Shown here one piece after another: positions 1 through 10,611 of a stretch of 64,000 nucleotides of DNA (position 1 is its first letter; every line of letters starts with the position of its first letter). Source of the DNA: Streptomyces hiroshimensis (GTDB lineage Bacteria; Actinomycetota; Actinomycetes; Streptomycetales; Streptomycetaceae); the NCBI RefSeq assembly GCF_014650335.1, contig NZ_BMUT01000010.1, positions 124,001-188,000 on the forward strand. The letters run 5' to 3'. The notes below the pieces were generated by a model. It made no database searches. It was given only the letters and a program-made list of their open reading frames with translations, and was not told where the DNA came from. The translations under genes and the position numbers were made by a program.

Positions 1-1346
1 CGGACGTCGTCCTGGCCTTCGAAGGATTTGATCTGGAAGCGGCGGTACTCGCTCTTGCGGGCCAGGCCGTCCTCGAAGACGACCATCGACGCCACCACGT
101 CCTGGCCCTGGAGGTGGGAGATGTCGAAGCACTCGATGCGCAGCGGCGCGGAATCCAGCTCCAGGGCCTCGGCGATCTCCTCCAGCGCCCGGGAGCGGGT
201 GGTGAGGTCGGAGGCGCGCTTGGTCTTGTGCAGGACGAGGGCCTGCTGGGCATTGCGCTGGACCGTCGCCATCAGGTCCTTCTTGTCGCCGCGCTGGGGG
301 ATGCGCAGGTCGACCCGGGAGCCGCGGCGCTCGCCCAGCCACTGGGCGACGGGCTCGACCGGCTCCGGCAGGGCCGGGACCAGGACCTCCTTGGGCACGG
401 CGTCGCCGCGCTCCTCCCCGTAGAGCTGCTGCAGGGCGTGCTCGACGAGACCGGCCGTATCGACGGCCTCCACCTTGTCGGTCACCCAGCCGCGCTGGCC
501 GCGCACCCGGCCGCCGCGCACGTGGAAGATCTGCACCGCGGCCTCCAGCTCGTCCTCGGCGACGGCGATCAGGTCGGCGTCGGTGGCGTCGGCGAGGACG
601 ACGGCGTTCTTCTCCAGGGCCCGGCGGAGGGCCTCTATGTCATCGCGCAGGCGGCCGGCCTTCTCGTACTCCATCTCCTCGGCGGCCTCGTGCATCCGCT
701 GCTCCAGGCGGCGCAGGTACGCACCGGTGCGGCCGGCCATGAAGTCGCAGAACTCCTCGGCCAGTTCGCGGTGCTCCTCGGCGCTGACGCGGCCGACGCA
801 AGGGGCGGAGCACTTGCCGATGTACCCCAGCAGGCAGGGGCGGCCGATCTGGGCGGAGCGCTTGAACACCCCGGCGGAGCAGGTGCGCACGGGGAAGACG
901 CGCAGCATCAGGTCGACCGTCTCGCGGATGGCCCAGGCGTGGGCGTACGGGCCGAAGTAGCGCACGCCCTTCTTCTTGGGGCCGCGCATGACCTGGACGC
1001 GCGGGAACTCCTCGCCCATGGTGACGGCGAGGGAGGGATAGCTCTTGTCATCGCGGTACTTGACGTTGAAACGGGGGTCGTACTCCTTGATCCAGGAGTA
1101 CTCCAGCTGCAGCGCCTCGACCTCGGTGGAGACCACCGTCCACTCGACGGAGGCGGCCGTGGTCACCATCGTGCGGGTGCGCGGGTGCAGACCGGCGAGG
1201 TCCTGGAAGTACGAGGAGAGCCGCTGGCGCAGGCTCTTCGCCTTCCCTACGTAGATCACCCGGCCGTGCTCGTCACGGAATCTGTAGACCCCCGGCGAGT
1301 CGGGGATCTGTCCCGGCTTGGGTCGGTAGCTGCTGGGGTCGGCCAT
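1..1346 (-). CDS. uvrC: UvrABC excinuclease subunit C (5' part, cut by window edge)
   Basis: UvrC makes the dual incisions in nucleotide excision repair after UvrA/UvrB damage recognition. The 448 residues in the window hold the GIY-YIG nuclease domain (about residues 15-95, with GVYRF and VIYVGKAKSLRQRL) and the UvrB-binding UVR motif (about 205-240, MEYEKAGRLRDDIEAL). The RNase H-like C-terminal nuclease begins near the cut (ECFDISHLQG). The ATG at 1344-1346 gives the usual MADPSSYRP start. No Shine-Dalgarno is present: a TAGGGT -10 box lies 7 nt upstream, so the mRNA is probably leaderless. A damage-type promoter (1354-1376) drives it, and a strong hairpin (1399-1443) separates it from the gene upstream. 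The 3' end lies beyond base 1. Confidence 0.97.
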   Translation of the reverse strand, partial: MADPSSYRPKPGQIPDSPGVYRFRDEHGRVIYVGKAKSLRQRLSSYFQDLAGLHPRTRTMVTTAASVEWTVVSTEVEALQLEYSWIKEYDPRFNVKYRDDKSYPSLAVTMGEEFPRVQVMRGPKKKGVRYFGPYAHAWAIRETVDLMLRVFPVRTCSAGVFKRSAQIGRPCLLGYIGKCSAPCVGRVSAEEHRELAEEFCDFMAGRTGAYLRRLEQRMHEAAEEMEYEKAGRLRDDIEALRRALEKNAVVLADATDADLIAVAEDELEAAVQIFHVRGGRVRGQRGWVTDKVEAVDTAGLVEHALQQLYGEERGDAVPKEVLVPALPEPVEPVAQWLGERRGSRVDLRIPQRGDKKDLMATVQRNAQQALVLHKTKRASDLTTRSRALEEIAEALELDSAPLRIECFDISHLQGQDVVASMVVFEDGLARKSEYRRFQIKSFEGQDDV

Positions 1347-1353
1347 GTCACAC

Positions 1354-1376
1354 ACCCTACTTGCGGGCAGTGACAA
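1354..1376 (-). promoter_or_regulatory. RecA-NDp/PafBC-type promoter of uvrC
   Basis: Read on the minus strand: TTGTCACTG (1376-1368), an 8-nt spacer, TAGGGT (1359-1354), 7 nt, then the uvrC ATG. This fits the mycobacterial RecA-independent damage promoter TTGTCRGTG-N8-TAnnnT except for C in place of R at position six. Transcription should start at or beside the ATG. Confidence 0.75.
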
Positions 1377-1398
1377 TCCGCGTCCGCCTGCGGAGGGA

Positions 1399-1443
1399 CC
1401 GGCTCCGGCCCCGGCGGGGGGTGGCCGCCGGGGACGGAGCCGG
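1399..1443. terminator. Long hairpin between uvrC and the upstream gene
   Basis: CCGGCTCCG-G-CCCCGGCGG pairs with CCGCCGGGG-A-CGGAGCCGG around a 7-nt loop (1418-1424). This is 18 base pairs with a single G/A mismatch. It lies just past the stop of the minus-strand gene ending at 1479. There is no U tract, which is common for Streptomyces terminators. Confidence 0.6.
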
Positions 1444-1478
1444 GAACGGAGCCGGCCGGAGACCGGCTCCGGGGGCGG

Positions 1479-2360
1479 TCAGCGGCGCCGGAGCCGCCGG
1501 CGCGCCGCCACCGCACCCGCGCCGAGGAGCAGGGCCGCACTGCCGGCCGCCGCGGCGGAGGTGGTGCTCAGGGGGCCGGAGGCGTCCTGCGGCGCGGGGG
1601 CCGCCTGTTGCTCCGCAGCTTGCCCGGCGGCCTGGTCCGCGGCCCCGGTCTGCTCCGTTCCGTAGCCGCCCGCCTGGCCCTTCTTCGCGTACGCGGAGCC
1701 GGGCAGCTTGTCGCCGTACGCCTTGTGGACGCGGGCGCGGTAGCCGTCGAGCGTAGTGCCCTGCGCACCGACGGCGCGGACGGCGTCGGCGTCCAGCGGC
1801 AGGACCTTGTCGCCGCGCTGGACGTACCAGGCGTCGATCTGCGGCTCACGGAAGACGGTGCCCCCGCCGAGCTTCTGCGCCCCCTCGGCGGCGTAGCGCG
1901 TCTCGTCGTCACCGGTGGCGATGTTGACGACCTTCCAGTCGTCGCCGGTGCGCACCGTCCACACCGACGCCTTCTGCCCGTCGGACGAGACCGCCTTGCT
2001 GGCGAGGAAGTCGAGCGTGGCGACGGGGGCGCCGTCCTTGCCCGCCACGAACTCCGGGGAGAGCGTGTAGACGGGCACGGTCGCGCCCTCGATCCTCGGC
2101 TCCGCCTTCGCCGCGGCGACCGCACCGTCGCGGGCGAAGAAGCGGGACAGCGTCCCGAGGGTCGAGGAGGAGGCGGCCGCCTCGTGCGCGGCGGAGACTC
2201 CGGCGGCGGTGGGGGCCGCGGGAGGCGCCGGGGCGGCGGCGTGCGCGAGGGGGGCGAGGCCCAGGAGGGCGGTGGTCAACGCGCCGGCGGCCGCCGCACG
2301 GGCCGCGTTCCTCCGGACGTGCTGCTGCCGGTGCATACGGTCGTTCATCCGGTCGGTCAT
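1479..2360 (-). CDS. Exported protein with C-terminal membrane anchor, function unknown
   Basis: A 293-residue protein. An N-terminal Arg-containing stretch and Ala/Leu-rich segment (about 15-42, ending AHA-AAP) form a signal peptide. A roughly 150-residue extracellular globular region follows, then a Gln/Ala-rich linker, one hydrophobic helix (about 265-285) and a basic tail (RRRLRRR) that would hold it in the membrane facing outward. No sortase LPXTG motif is visible. The start lies 4 nt after the stop of the C70-type protease gene, so the two are probably translationally coupled. I infer that the protein is a surface partner, substrate or inhibitor of that protease; nothing in the sequence decides between these. 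Confidence 0.8.
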   Translation of the reverse strand: MTDRMNDRMHRQQHVRRNAARAAAAGALTTALLGLAPLAHAAAPAPPAAPTAAGVSAAHEAAASSSTLGTLSRFFARDGAVAAAKAEPRIEGATVPVYTLSPEFVAGKDGAPVATLDFLASKAVSSDGQKASVWTVRTGDDWKVVNIATGDDETRYAAEGAQKLGGGTVFREPQIDAWYVQRGDKVLPLDADAVRAVGAQGTTLDGYRARVHKAYGDKLPGSAYAKKGQAGGYGTEQTGAADQAAGQAAEQQAAPAPQDASGPLSTTSAAAAGSAALLLGAGAVAARRRLRRR

Positions 2361-2364
2361 GACG

Positions 2365-3000
2365 TCACGCCCCGATCCGGTAGAGCGAGTGGGTCCAGGA
2401 GAAGTTGTTGTTGTTCACGTACCAGCTGTGGGACGCCCAGTTGTAGCGGTTGCTGGAGGGCCAGGGGTCGCCCCAGTACACGAACTGGTTCGCGTCGTCG
2501 TAGCCGTAGATGACGTGCATGTGGCCGCCGCCGGAGGACCACTGGATGCGCGTCTCGATGGGCCGGTCGGCGCTGACCTCGTTCTGGACGGTGGGGTAGC
2601 GCAGCCACCCGGTCACGTACGAACCGGGGTTGATGCCCGCCCACTGGAAGGCGGTCTGCACATTGCCCAGCGTGGCCTGGTTGTTGGGGCACTCCGAGCC
2701 CATCTGGCGGCGGAAGGCCGCGTTGCAGAACTGGTTCTGGGTGTAGTTGCGCCCGAACCAGGTGGCGATGGTGTTGCCGGAGGCGGCCCAGCACCAATTG
2801 CTCTTCTGCTGGGCCTGCATGGTGATGTCGAGCCTCTTCGAGGCCTGCAGGGACTGCTGGTTGCCGCCGGCCGTCGCCGCGGACGCCGTGGTGGGGACGG
2901 CGAGCAGCAAGGCGGCGGCCACGGCGGCTGCGGTGGACAGCCGTCTGCCGCGTATGCGGGCCCTTCCGGGCTTGTTCAGTTGTGCCGATGCACGGGACAT
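2365..3000 (-). CDS. Secreted papain-like cysteine protease (C70/AvrRpt2-like)
   Basis: A 211-residue protein with a signal peptide (basic RARIRGRR, hydrophobic core, cut after about TASA-AT). The mature part shows the C70-type active-site block QQKSNWCWAAS (Gln of the oxyanion hole, then the nucleophile Cys). The catalytic His is in GGGHMHVIYGY and the Asp in VYWGDPWPS. Two further cysteines (QFCNA and SECPNN) could form a disulfide. The enzyme is expected to act outside the cell. It is first in an operon with the membrane-anchored protein downstream. The 235 bp upstream is shared with a divergent HTH gene. Confidence 0.82.
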   Translation of the reverse strand: MSRASAQLNKPGRARIRGRRLSTAAAVAAALLLAVPTTASAATAGGNQQSLQASKRLDITMQAQQKSNWCWAASGNTIATWFGRNYTQNQFCNAAFRRQMGSECPNNQATLGNVQTAFQWAGINPGSYVTGWLRYPTVQNEVSADRPIETRIQWSSGGGHMHVIYGYDDANQFVYWGDPWPSSNRYNWASHSWYVNNNNFSWTHSLYRIGA

Positions 3001-3191
3001 GGACGTTCCTCCCGAGGCGGGGGGTGGTGATGGAGGCGCGTCCGGACGCTGGTCAGGAGCATCAGGGAGTTGTCAGTGAATGGTCAACCGGCTTCAATGC
3101 TCGGTGAGCCGGCGGTGTGAACGAGGCGTACCGGATGTGAACGCCCGTCGCCCGGCCATGAGGATCACAGCGGTCCGGCGGCCCCCGCCGC

Positions 3192-3208
3192 ATTCACCGC
3201 CGGTGAAT
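3192..3208. promoter_or_regulatory. Perfect inverted repeat, candidate operator
   Basis: ATTCACC-GCC-GGTGAAT: 7-bp arms with a 3-bp centre, 28 bp upstream of the HTH gene start and inside the divergent region shared with the protease operon. It could be the binding site of the HTH protein itself. The assignment rests on symmetry and position only. Confidence 0.45.
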
Positions 3209-3235
3209 ATTCACAGAGGCGCAGGGGTGGGAACG

Positions 3236-4183
3236 ATGACACCGAGACGGGCGGCCGGCGACGCGACGGAGGCCGAACTGGCCCGCGCCCTGCGCACCGG
3301 GCCCTTCCACGTGGCCCTGCGGACCGCGCTGGGCGTACGGGGCCTGGCGCTGCACCGGGTGCAGCACCGGCTCGCGCAGCGCGGCGTGCACGTCGGCGTG
3401 ACCAGCCTCAGCTACTGGCAGCAGGGCGCGCGCCGGCCGCAGCGACCGGAGTCTCTCAGGGCGGTGCGGGTGCTGGAGGACGTCCTGGAGCTGCCCGCCC
3501 ACTCCCTGACCCGGCTCCTGGAGCCGGCCTCCCCGCTCACCGGCACCGAGCGGCCCGCCGCGCGCTCCTACCGTTCCCTGGTCGAGGAGTCCCGCGCCCT
3601 GGAACGGCTCATCGCCGACCTGGGCTCCCCCTCCGACGGCGGTCTGCACACCGTCTGCCACCTGGAGCGGGTCCGCATAGGGGCCGGGCGGGAGCTGCAG
3701 GGGCGCGACTCCCACCACGTCGTGCGCGCCCACCGCGACGGCGTGGACCGCTACCTCGCCATCCACCACGGGGACGAGGGCTGCGACCCCGGCCGGGTGA
3801 CCGTGCGGGCGACCGAGAACTGCCGGGTCGGCCGGGTGCGGTGGCACACGGCGGCCGGCGTGCTCGTCGCCGAGCTGCTCTTCGACACCCGGCTGCGGGC
3901 CGGGGACACGTACGTCTTCGGCTACGGCTTCGAGGACGGCACCGCGGGGCCCAGCACCGAGTACGTGCGCGGCTTCAGCTTCGCCGGCGGGCAGTACGTG
4001 CTGCAGGTGCGCTTCGACGCCGCCGAGCTTCCCGCGCACTGCCTGCGCTTCACCCGCAGCTCCGCGGGCGCGCCCCGCGGCGGGCAGCAGGAGCTGACGC
4101 TCGCGGGGCGCCACCGCATGGTGCACCTGGTGGAGCAGACGGTGCGGCCGGGGATCGTGGGGATCGCCTGGGACTGGTCGTAA
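3236..4183 (+). CDS. XRE-like helix-turn-helix protein
   Basis: A 315-residue protein. Residues about 20-95 resemble an XRE-type HTH region: an ALRTALGVRGLAL helix, then VTSLSYWQQGARRPQRPES, the pattern of recognition helix plus wing seen in Streptomyces XRE-like regulators. The remaining 200 residues are a beta-rich domain of unknown ligand. The ATG at 3236 was preferred because AGGGGTGG lies a few bases upstream. The frame stays open further upstream, but that stretch holds the palindrome at 3192-3208 and has poor coding character. The gene diverges from the protease operon and probably regulates it or itself. Confidence 0.72.
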   Translation: MTPRRAAGDATEAELARALRTGPFHVALRTALGVRGLALHRVQHRLAQRGVHVGVTSLSYWQQGARRPQRPESLRAVRVLEDVLELPAHSLTRLLEPASPLTGTERPAARSYRSLVEESRALERLIADLGSPSDGGLHTVCHLERVRIGAGRELQGRDSHHVVRAHRDGVDRYLAIHHGDEGCDPGRVTVRATENCRVGRVRWHTAAGVLVAELLFDTRLRAGDTYVFGYGFEDGTAGPSTEYVRGFSFAGGQYVLQVRFDAAELPAHCLRFTRSSAGAPRGGQQELTLAGRHRMVHLVEQTVRPGIVGIAWDWS

Positions 4184-4210
4184 GGACGTCAGGGACGCCA
4201 GGGGCGTCAG

Positions 4211-4241
4211 AAGGACGTCGGAAGGACGTCGGAAGGACGTC
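4211..4241. repeat. 11-bp tandem repeat between convergent genes
   Basis: AAGGACGTCGG is repeated three times (4211, 4222, 4233; the last copy ends CAG). Degenerate relatives run back to the HTH gene stop. The block fills the 79-bp spacer between the HTH gene and the Rieske gene. No stable hairpin or other role is evident. Confidence 0.7.
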
Positions 4242-4262
4242 AGGTGACCCGCCGGGCGGGCG

Positions 4263-4718
4263 TCACGCCTCGGGGCCCGCGATCAGCTTGCCGGCGGCCG
4301 CCCTGACCGGTACGGACGGCAGCGGGTCGGCGGCCGGGCCCTGGAGGACCTTGCCGGTGTTCGCGTCGAACTCGCTGCCGTGGCAGGGGCAGCGGACCTT
4401 GCCGTTCTCGACCTTGTCGGCCACGCAGCCCGCGTGCGTGCACACCGCGCTGAAGGCCTTGTACTCGCCCGGAGCGGTCTGCGTGACGATCAGCCGCTCC
4501 TCCCGGAAGAGCTTCGCCTGGCCGACGGGCACGCCGTCCGCCGCGCCGAGGTCCACCGGCGCCGTGGGCGTGGCGGACGCCTTGGGGCCCGTCTTGCCGT
4601 CGCAGGCGGCGGCGCCCAGCCCGGCGACGCCCGCGAGCGCGGCACCCCGGAGCACGGTGCGCCGCGACGCGCAAGGGGGCTCGGCGGGGCTGCTCTGCGG
4701 GCACGAGGGGGTGGTCAT
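4263..4718 (-). CDS. Exported Rieske [2Fe-2S] lipoprotein
   Basis: A 151-residue protein. A twin-arginine signal (SRRTVLRGAALAGVAGLGAAAC) ends in a lipobox-like Cys, so export folded with its cofactor and lipid anchoring are likely. After a Thr/Pro linker comes a Rieske fold with both cluster-ligand boxes, CTHAGC and CPCHGSEF, each giving one Cys and one His. This is the short soluble type, not the cytochrome bc1 subunit. The ATG at 4718 was chosen over the in-frame start at 4742 because GGAG lies 6 nt upstream. The electron partner is unknown; the neighbours give no hint. Confidence 0.88.
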   Translation of the reverse strand: MTTPSCPQSSPAEPPCASRRTVLRGAALAGVAGLGAAACDGKTGPKASATPTAPVDLGAADGVPVGQAKLFREERLIVTQTAPGEYKAFSAVCTHAGCVADKVENGKVRCPCHGSEFDANTGKVLQGPAADPLPSVPVRAAAGKLIAGPEA

Positions 4719-4868
4719 GGGGGGCTCCAGCGCTGGACTCACGGTGAACTGGGGAACTCGGGAACTGCCGACCGTCGACCTTACCCGGCGCCCCGGAGCG
4801 CCCCGGCGCCTGGCAGGCTGAACCCGCAGGAGCCACAGCCACAGCCACGTCCGGAGAGGAGCCGCTTC

Positions 4869-5795
4869 GTGATCGTCGTAGCCGGAGAAGCCCTGATCGA
4901 CCTCGTACCGGCCGGCAAGGCGCAGGGCGGGGACCCCGCCGGCGACCTGCCGGCCCTGCTGCCGCGGCGCGGCGGCGGCCCGTACAACACCGCCGTCGCG
5001 CTGGGGAGGCTGGGGACGCCGGCCGCGTTCTGCTCACGGGTCTCCACGGACGGCTTCGGGGAGGCGCTGCTGGCCGGCCTGCGGGCCGCGGGAGTGGACA
5101 CCTCGCTGGTGCAGCGGGGGCCCGAGCCGACGACGCTGGCGGTGGCCGACATCGGCGATGACGGCTCCGCAGGCTACGGCTTCTACGCGCAGGGCACCGC
5201 CGACCGGCTCTTCGAGCTGCCCGGACCGCTGCCGGGGGCGGCGCAGGCGCTGTGCCTGGGCACGTGCTCGCTGGTGCTGGAGCCGGGGGCGAGCGCCTAC
5301 GAGGCGCTGCTGCGGCGCGAGGCGGAGCGGGGCGTCTTCACCCTCCTCGACCCGAACATCCGCCCGGGGCTGATTCCCGGCGCGGACGCCTACCGGGCCC
5401 GCTTCCGCTCCTGGCTGCCGTACGTGTCGGTGCTGAAGCTCTCCGCCGAGGACGCCCGCTGGCTGGGCGGCTCCCCGGAGGAGTGGCTGGCGGCGGGCCC
5501 GGCCGCGGTGGTGGTCACGCACGGCGGCGAGGGCCTCGCCGTCCATACGCGCTCGGGCGAGCGGATCGCCGTGCCCGCGCCGCGCGTGGAGGTCACCGAC
5601 ACCATCGGTGCGGGGGACACGGTGAACGCGGCGCTGCTGCACCGCCTCGCGGCGCTGCCGGGCGCGCTGGACGAGCCCGCCCGGCTCGACGGGCCCGCCT
5701 GGCGCGACACGCTGTCCTTCGCGGCCCGCGCGGCGGCCCTCACCTGCACGCGAGCAGGTGCCGAGCCGCCGTACGGCGCCGAGTTGCCGTCATGA
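4869..5795 (+). CDS. PfkB-family carbohydrate kinase
   Basis: A 308-residue cytoplasmic sugar kinase of ribokinase/fructokinase type. The N-terminal PfkB signature is seen as RGGGPYNTAVALGRLG and the C-terminal one as DTIGAGDTVNAALL, which carries the catalytic Asp and the anion hole. The GTG at 4869 has GGAGAGGAG 7 nt upstream and begins VIVVAGEALIDLVP, the usual start of this family. Fructose is a common substrate, but specificity cannot be read here. It converges with uvrA; the stop codons are about 20 bp apart. Confidence 0.9.
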   Translation: MIVVAGEALIDLVPAGKAQGGDPAGDLPALLPRRGGGPYNTAVALGRLGTPAAFCSRVSTDGFGEALLAGLRAAGVDTSLVQRGPEPTTLAVADIGDDGSAGYGFYAQGTADRLFELPGPLPGAAQALCLGTCSLVLEPGASAYEALLRREAERGVFTLLDPNIRPGLIPGADAYRARFRSWLPYVSVLKLSAEDARWLGGSPEEWLAAGPAAVVVTHGGEGLAVHTRSGERIAVPAPRVEVTDTIGAGDTVNAALLHRLAALPGALDEPARLDGPAWRDTLSFAARAAALTCTRAGAEPPYGAELPS

Positions 5796-5816
5796 CCTCC
5801 GCCGGGGGCGGCGTGG

Positions 5817-8753
<2,937 letters not shown>

Positions 8754-8767
8754 GCCGGTCGGCACCT

Positions 8768-8814
8768 TTCTTGAGAACGAAGAAGGGGGTTCTTGAGAGT
8801 GGTGGTTCTTGAGA
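8768..8814. repeat. Three direct repeats of TTCTTGAGA upstream of uvrA
   Basis: Copies start at 8768, 8790 and 8806 (spacing 22 and 16 bp), the second and third extended as GTTCTTGAGAG. They lie 15-61 bp upstream of the uvrA start, where a regulator or the 5' leader would act. They do not match GAACNNNNGTTC (LexA). Confidence 0.6.
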
Positions 8815-8928
8815 GCGATGAGCGCGCACCCCCGACCCAGGGTATGGGGGCCGCCGCGCGGATGTCGGATCCGATGCCTCATCGAGCCTATAGCACGCAC
8901 ATTCGATTTACGGCCGGAGCCGGACACC

Positions 8929-8957
8929 TTCACCCGGACGAGTGGCGGCGCTATCGT
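8929..8957 (+). promoter_or_regulatory. Leaderless promoter for the mycothiol-enzyme gene
   Basis: TTCACC (8929-8934), a 17-bp spacer, TATCGT (8952-8957), then 7 nt to the ATG at 8965. No Shine-Dalgarno sequence is present, so the transcript probably begins at the start codon. Confidence 0.5.
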
Positions 8958-8964
8958 CGGCCGC

Positions 8965-9657
8965 ATGATCGACCACGTGCGCGACCTGGACTCTGTACAC
9001 GAAGCGACCGAGCGGTTCCTGAGCGCGGTCGGCGCCCTCGACGACGCCGCCGTCGCCGTCCCCTCCCGGCTCCCCGGGTGGACCCGCGGCCATGTGATGG
9101 CGCACGTCGCGCGCAACGCGGACGCCCTCGTCAACGTTCTGGCCGGCCGCCCGATGTACGTGACCGCCGAGGCCCGCGACGAGGACATCGAGAAGGGCGC
9201 GGGGCGCTCTTTGCAGGAGCACCTCGCGGACCTGCGCGACAGTGCCGGGCGCCTGCGGGCCCAGGCGGCCGTCCCCGCCGACTGGAGCCGCACGATCGTC
9301 ATGCGCAACGGCGTGACCGACCAGGCCGCCCGCGTCCCCTTCCGCCGCTGGATCGAGCTCGAACTGCACCTCGTCGACCTGGGCGTCGGCTACGAGCTGC
9401 AGGACCTGCCGGAGGAGTTCACCGGCCGGGAGATCGCATTCCTCACCGAGCGCTGGTCGAGCCGCCCCGGGATCCCGGCCGTCACGGTCGTCGCCGACGA
9501 CGGCAGGCGCTGGCGGACGGGCGGCACCGCGGAGGGCGCCCCGGTCACCGTCACCGGCCGCCCGGCGGACCTCCTGGGCTGGCTCGCGGGCCGCGGCGGC
9601 AAGGGCGCGGCGCTCGACACCGCCGGGGCACCGCTCCCGGCCCTCCCCCCGCTGTGA
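8965..9657 (+). CDS. Maleylpyruvate isomerase-family mycothiol-dependent enzyme
   Basis: A 230-residue DinB-like four-helix protein. The N-terminal RLPGWTRGHVMAHVARN carries the metal-binding His residues of the mycothiol-dependent maleylpyruvate isomerase family. The middle RRWIELELHLVDL supplies the third His. The C-terminal part (about 150-230) is a small alpha/beta domain seen in many actinobacterial members. The family does mycothiol transfer or isomerisation; the true substrate is unknown. The next gene, an MBL hydrolase, starts 26 nt later. A glyoxalase-like detoxification pair is possible, but this is inference. Confidence 0.82.
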   Translation: MIDHVRDLDSVHEATERFLSAVGALDDAAVAVPSRLPGWTRGHVMAHVARNADALVNVLAGRPMYVTAEARDEDIEKGAGRSLQEHLADLRDSAGRLRAQAAVPADWSRTIVMRNGVTDQAARVPFRRWIELELHLVDLGVGYELQDLPEEFTGREIAFLTERWSSRPGIPAVTVVADDGRRWRTGGTAEGAPVTVTGRPADLLGWLAGRGGKGAALDTAGAPLPALPPL

Positions 9658-9683
9658 ACGGGCTCAAGGAATAGGCTGGCTTC

Positions 9684-10340
9684 ATGACGTACAGCGGAGC
9701 GGTGAAGGTCGGCGGACCGGCGGACGTACACGAGCTGACCGACCTGATGATCTCGAAAGTCGCGGTCGGCCCGATGGACAACAACGCCTATCTGCTGCGC
9801 TGCCGCGCGACGGACGAGCAGCTGCTGATCGACGCCGCCGCGGAGCCGCACACCCTGCTCTCCCTGATCGGGGACAGCGGCATCGCCTCCGTGGTCACCA
9901 CGCACCGGCACGGCGACCACTGGCAGGCCCTTGCCGAGGTGGTCGACGCCACCGACGCCACCACGTACGCGGGCCGTGAAGACGCCGAGGGCATCCCCGT
10001 ACCGACCGCCGTGCCTGTGAACGACGGCGACGTCATCCGCGTCGGCCGCGTGGAGCTGACCGCACGGCATCTGGTGGGCCACACCCCGGGCAGCATCGCG
10101 CTCGTCTACGACGACCCGCACGGACACCCGCACGTGTTCACCGGCGACTGCCTCTTCCCGGGCGGTGTCGGCAACACCCACAGCGACCCGGAGGCCTTCG
10201 CCAGCCTCCTGCACGACGTGGAGACGAAGCTCTTCGGGGAGCTCCCTGACGAGACGTGGGTCTATCCGGGCCACGGCGCGGACACCACGCTGGGCGCCGA
10301 GCGCCCCCACCTCGCCGAATGGCGCGAACGCGGCTGGTGA
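9684..10340 (+). CDS. MBL-fold hydrolase (glyoxalase II-like)
   Basis: A 218-residue metallo-beta-lactamase-fold protein. The metal-binding THRHGDHW motif (HxHxDH class) is present. Other fold elements are GHTPGSI (third His), FTGDCLFPGGVGN (bridging Asp) and VYPGHGADTTLG (last His). This set is typical of hydroxyacylglutathione hydrolase-like enzymes, which in actinomycetes use mycothiol thioesters. TAGGCT sits 6 nt before the ATG and there is no clear ribosome site, so a leaderless start from an internal promoter is possible, besides read-through from the gene 26 nt upstream. Confidence 0.88.
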   Translation: MTYSGAVKVGGPADVHELTDLMISKVAVGPMDNNAYLLRCRATDEQLLIDAAAEPHTLLSLIGDSGIASVVTTHRHGDHWQALAEVVDATDATTYAGREDAEGIPVPTAVPVNDGDVIRVGRVELTARHLVGHTPGSIALVYDDPHGHPHVFTGDCLFPGGVGNTHSDPEAFASLLHDVETKLFGELPDETWVYPGHGADTTLGAERPHLAEWRERGW

Positions 10341-10368
10341 CGCCCCCCTGCAGCGGGCTTCCCCGGAC

Positions 10369-10427
10369 GGGCAGTGAGCCTCCGGGCGGGCAGTGAGAAA
10401 GCATGCCGCGAGAGGGCATGCAGTGAG
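10369..10427. repeat. GCAGTGAG direct repeats and an inverted repeat upstream of the MFS gene
   Basis: GGGCAGTGAG occurs at 10369 and 10388, and GCAGTGAG again at 10420. Between the last two lies an inverted repeat GCATGCC/GGCATGC (10401-10407 and 10415-10421). They are in the 271-bp gap before the transporter gene. They could be an operator or terminator; nothing else in the gap is recognisable. Confidence 0.5.
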
Positions 10428-10611
10428 GCCGTCCATCCAAATCACTCCGGATGCGGCGGCCTCATTCCTTAAGGTACTCCCCCTCGCACCGGATGGCCAT
10501 ACCTACGCAAATCCGGACGAAAAATTTTCTGCGCGCCTCACGGCTCCACGCGCCCCCCGCCGCACCCCCGCGCGCCCGTTGCTTCCCTGCCGGCTGGATG
10601 TTGGGCAGTAC

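Noticed and set aside
3070..3092. TTGTCAGTG upstream of the HTH gene, resembling a PafBC-type box
   Set aside because: After the 8-nt spacer the sequence is ACCGGC, not TAnnnT, and the gene starts 150 bp away, so the promoter match fails.
8754..8964. LexA (SOS) box upstream of uvrA
   Set aside because: GAAC and GTTC halves occur but with a 10-bp gap, not the 4-bp gap of GAACNNNNGTTC.
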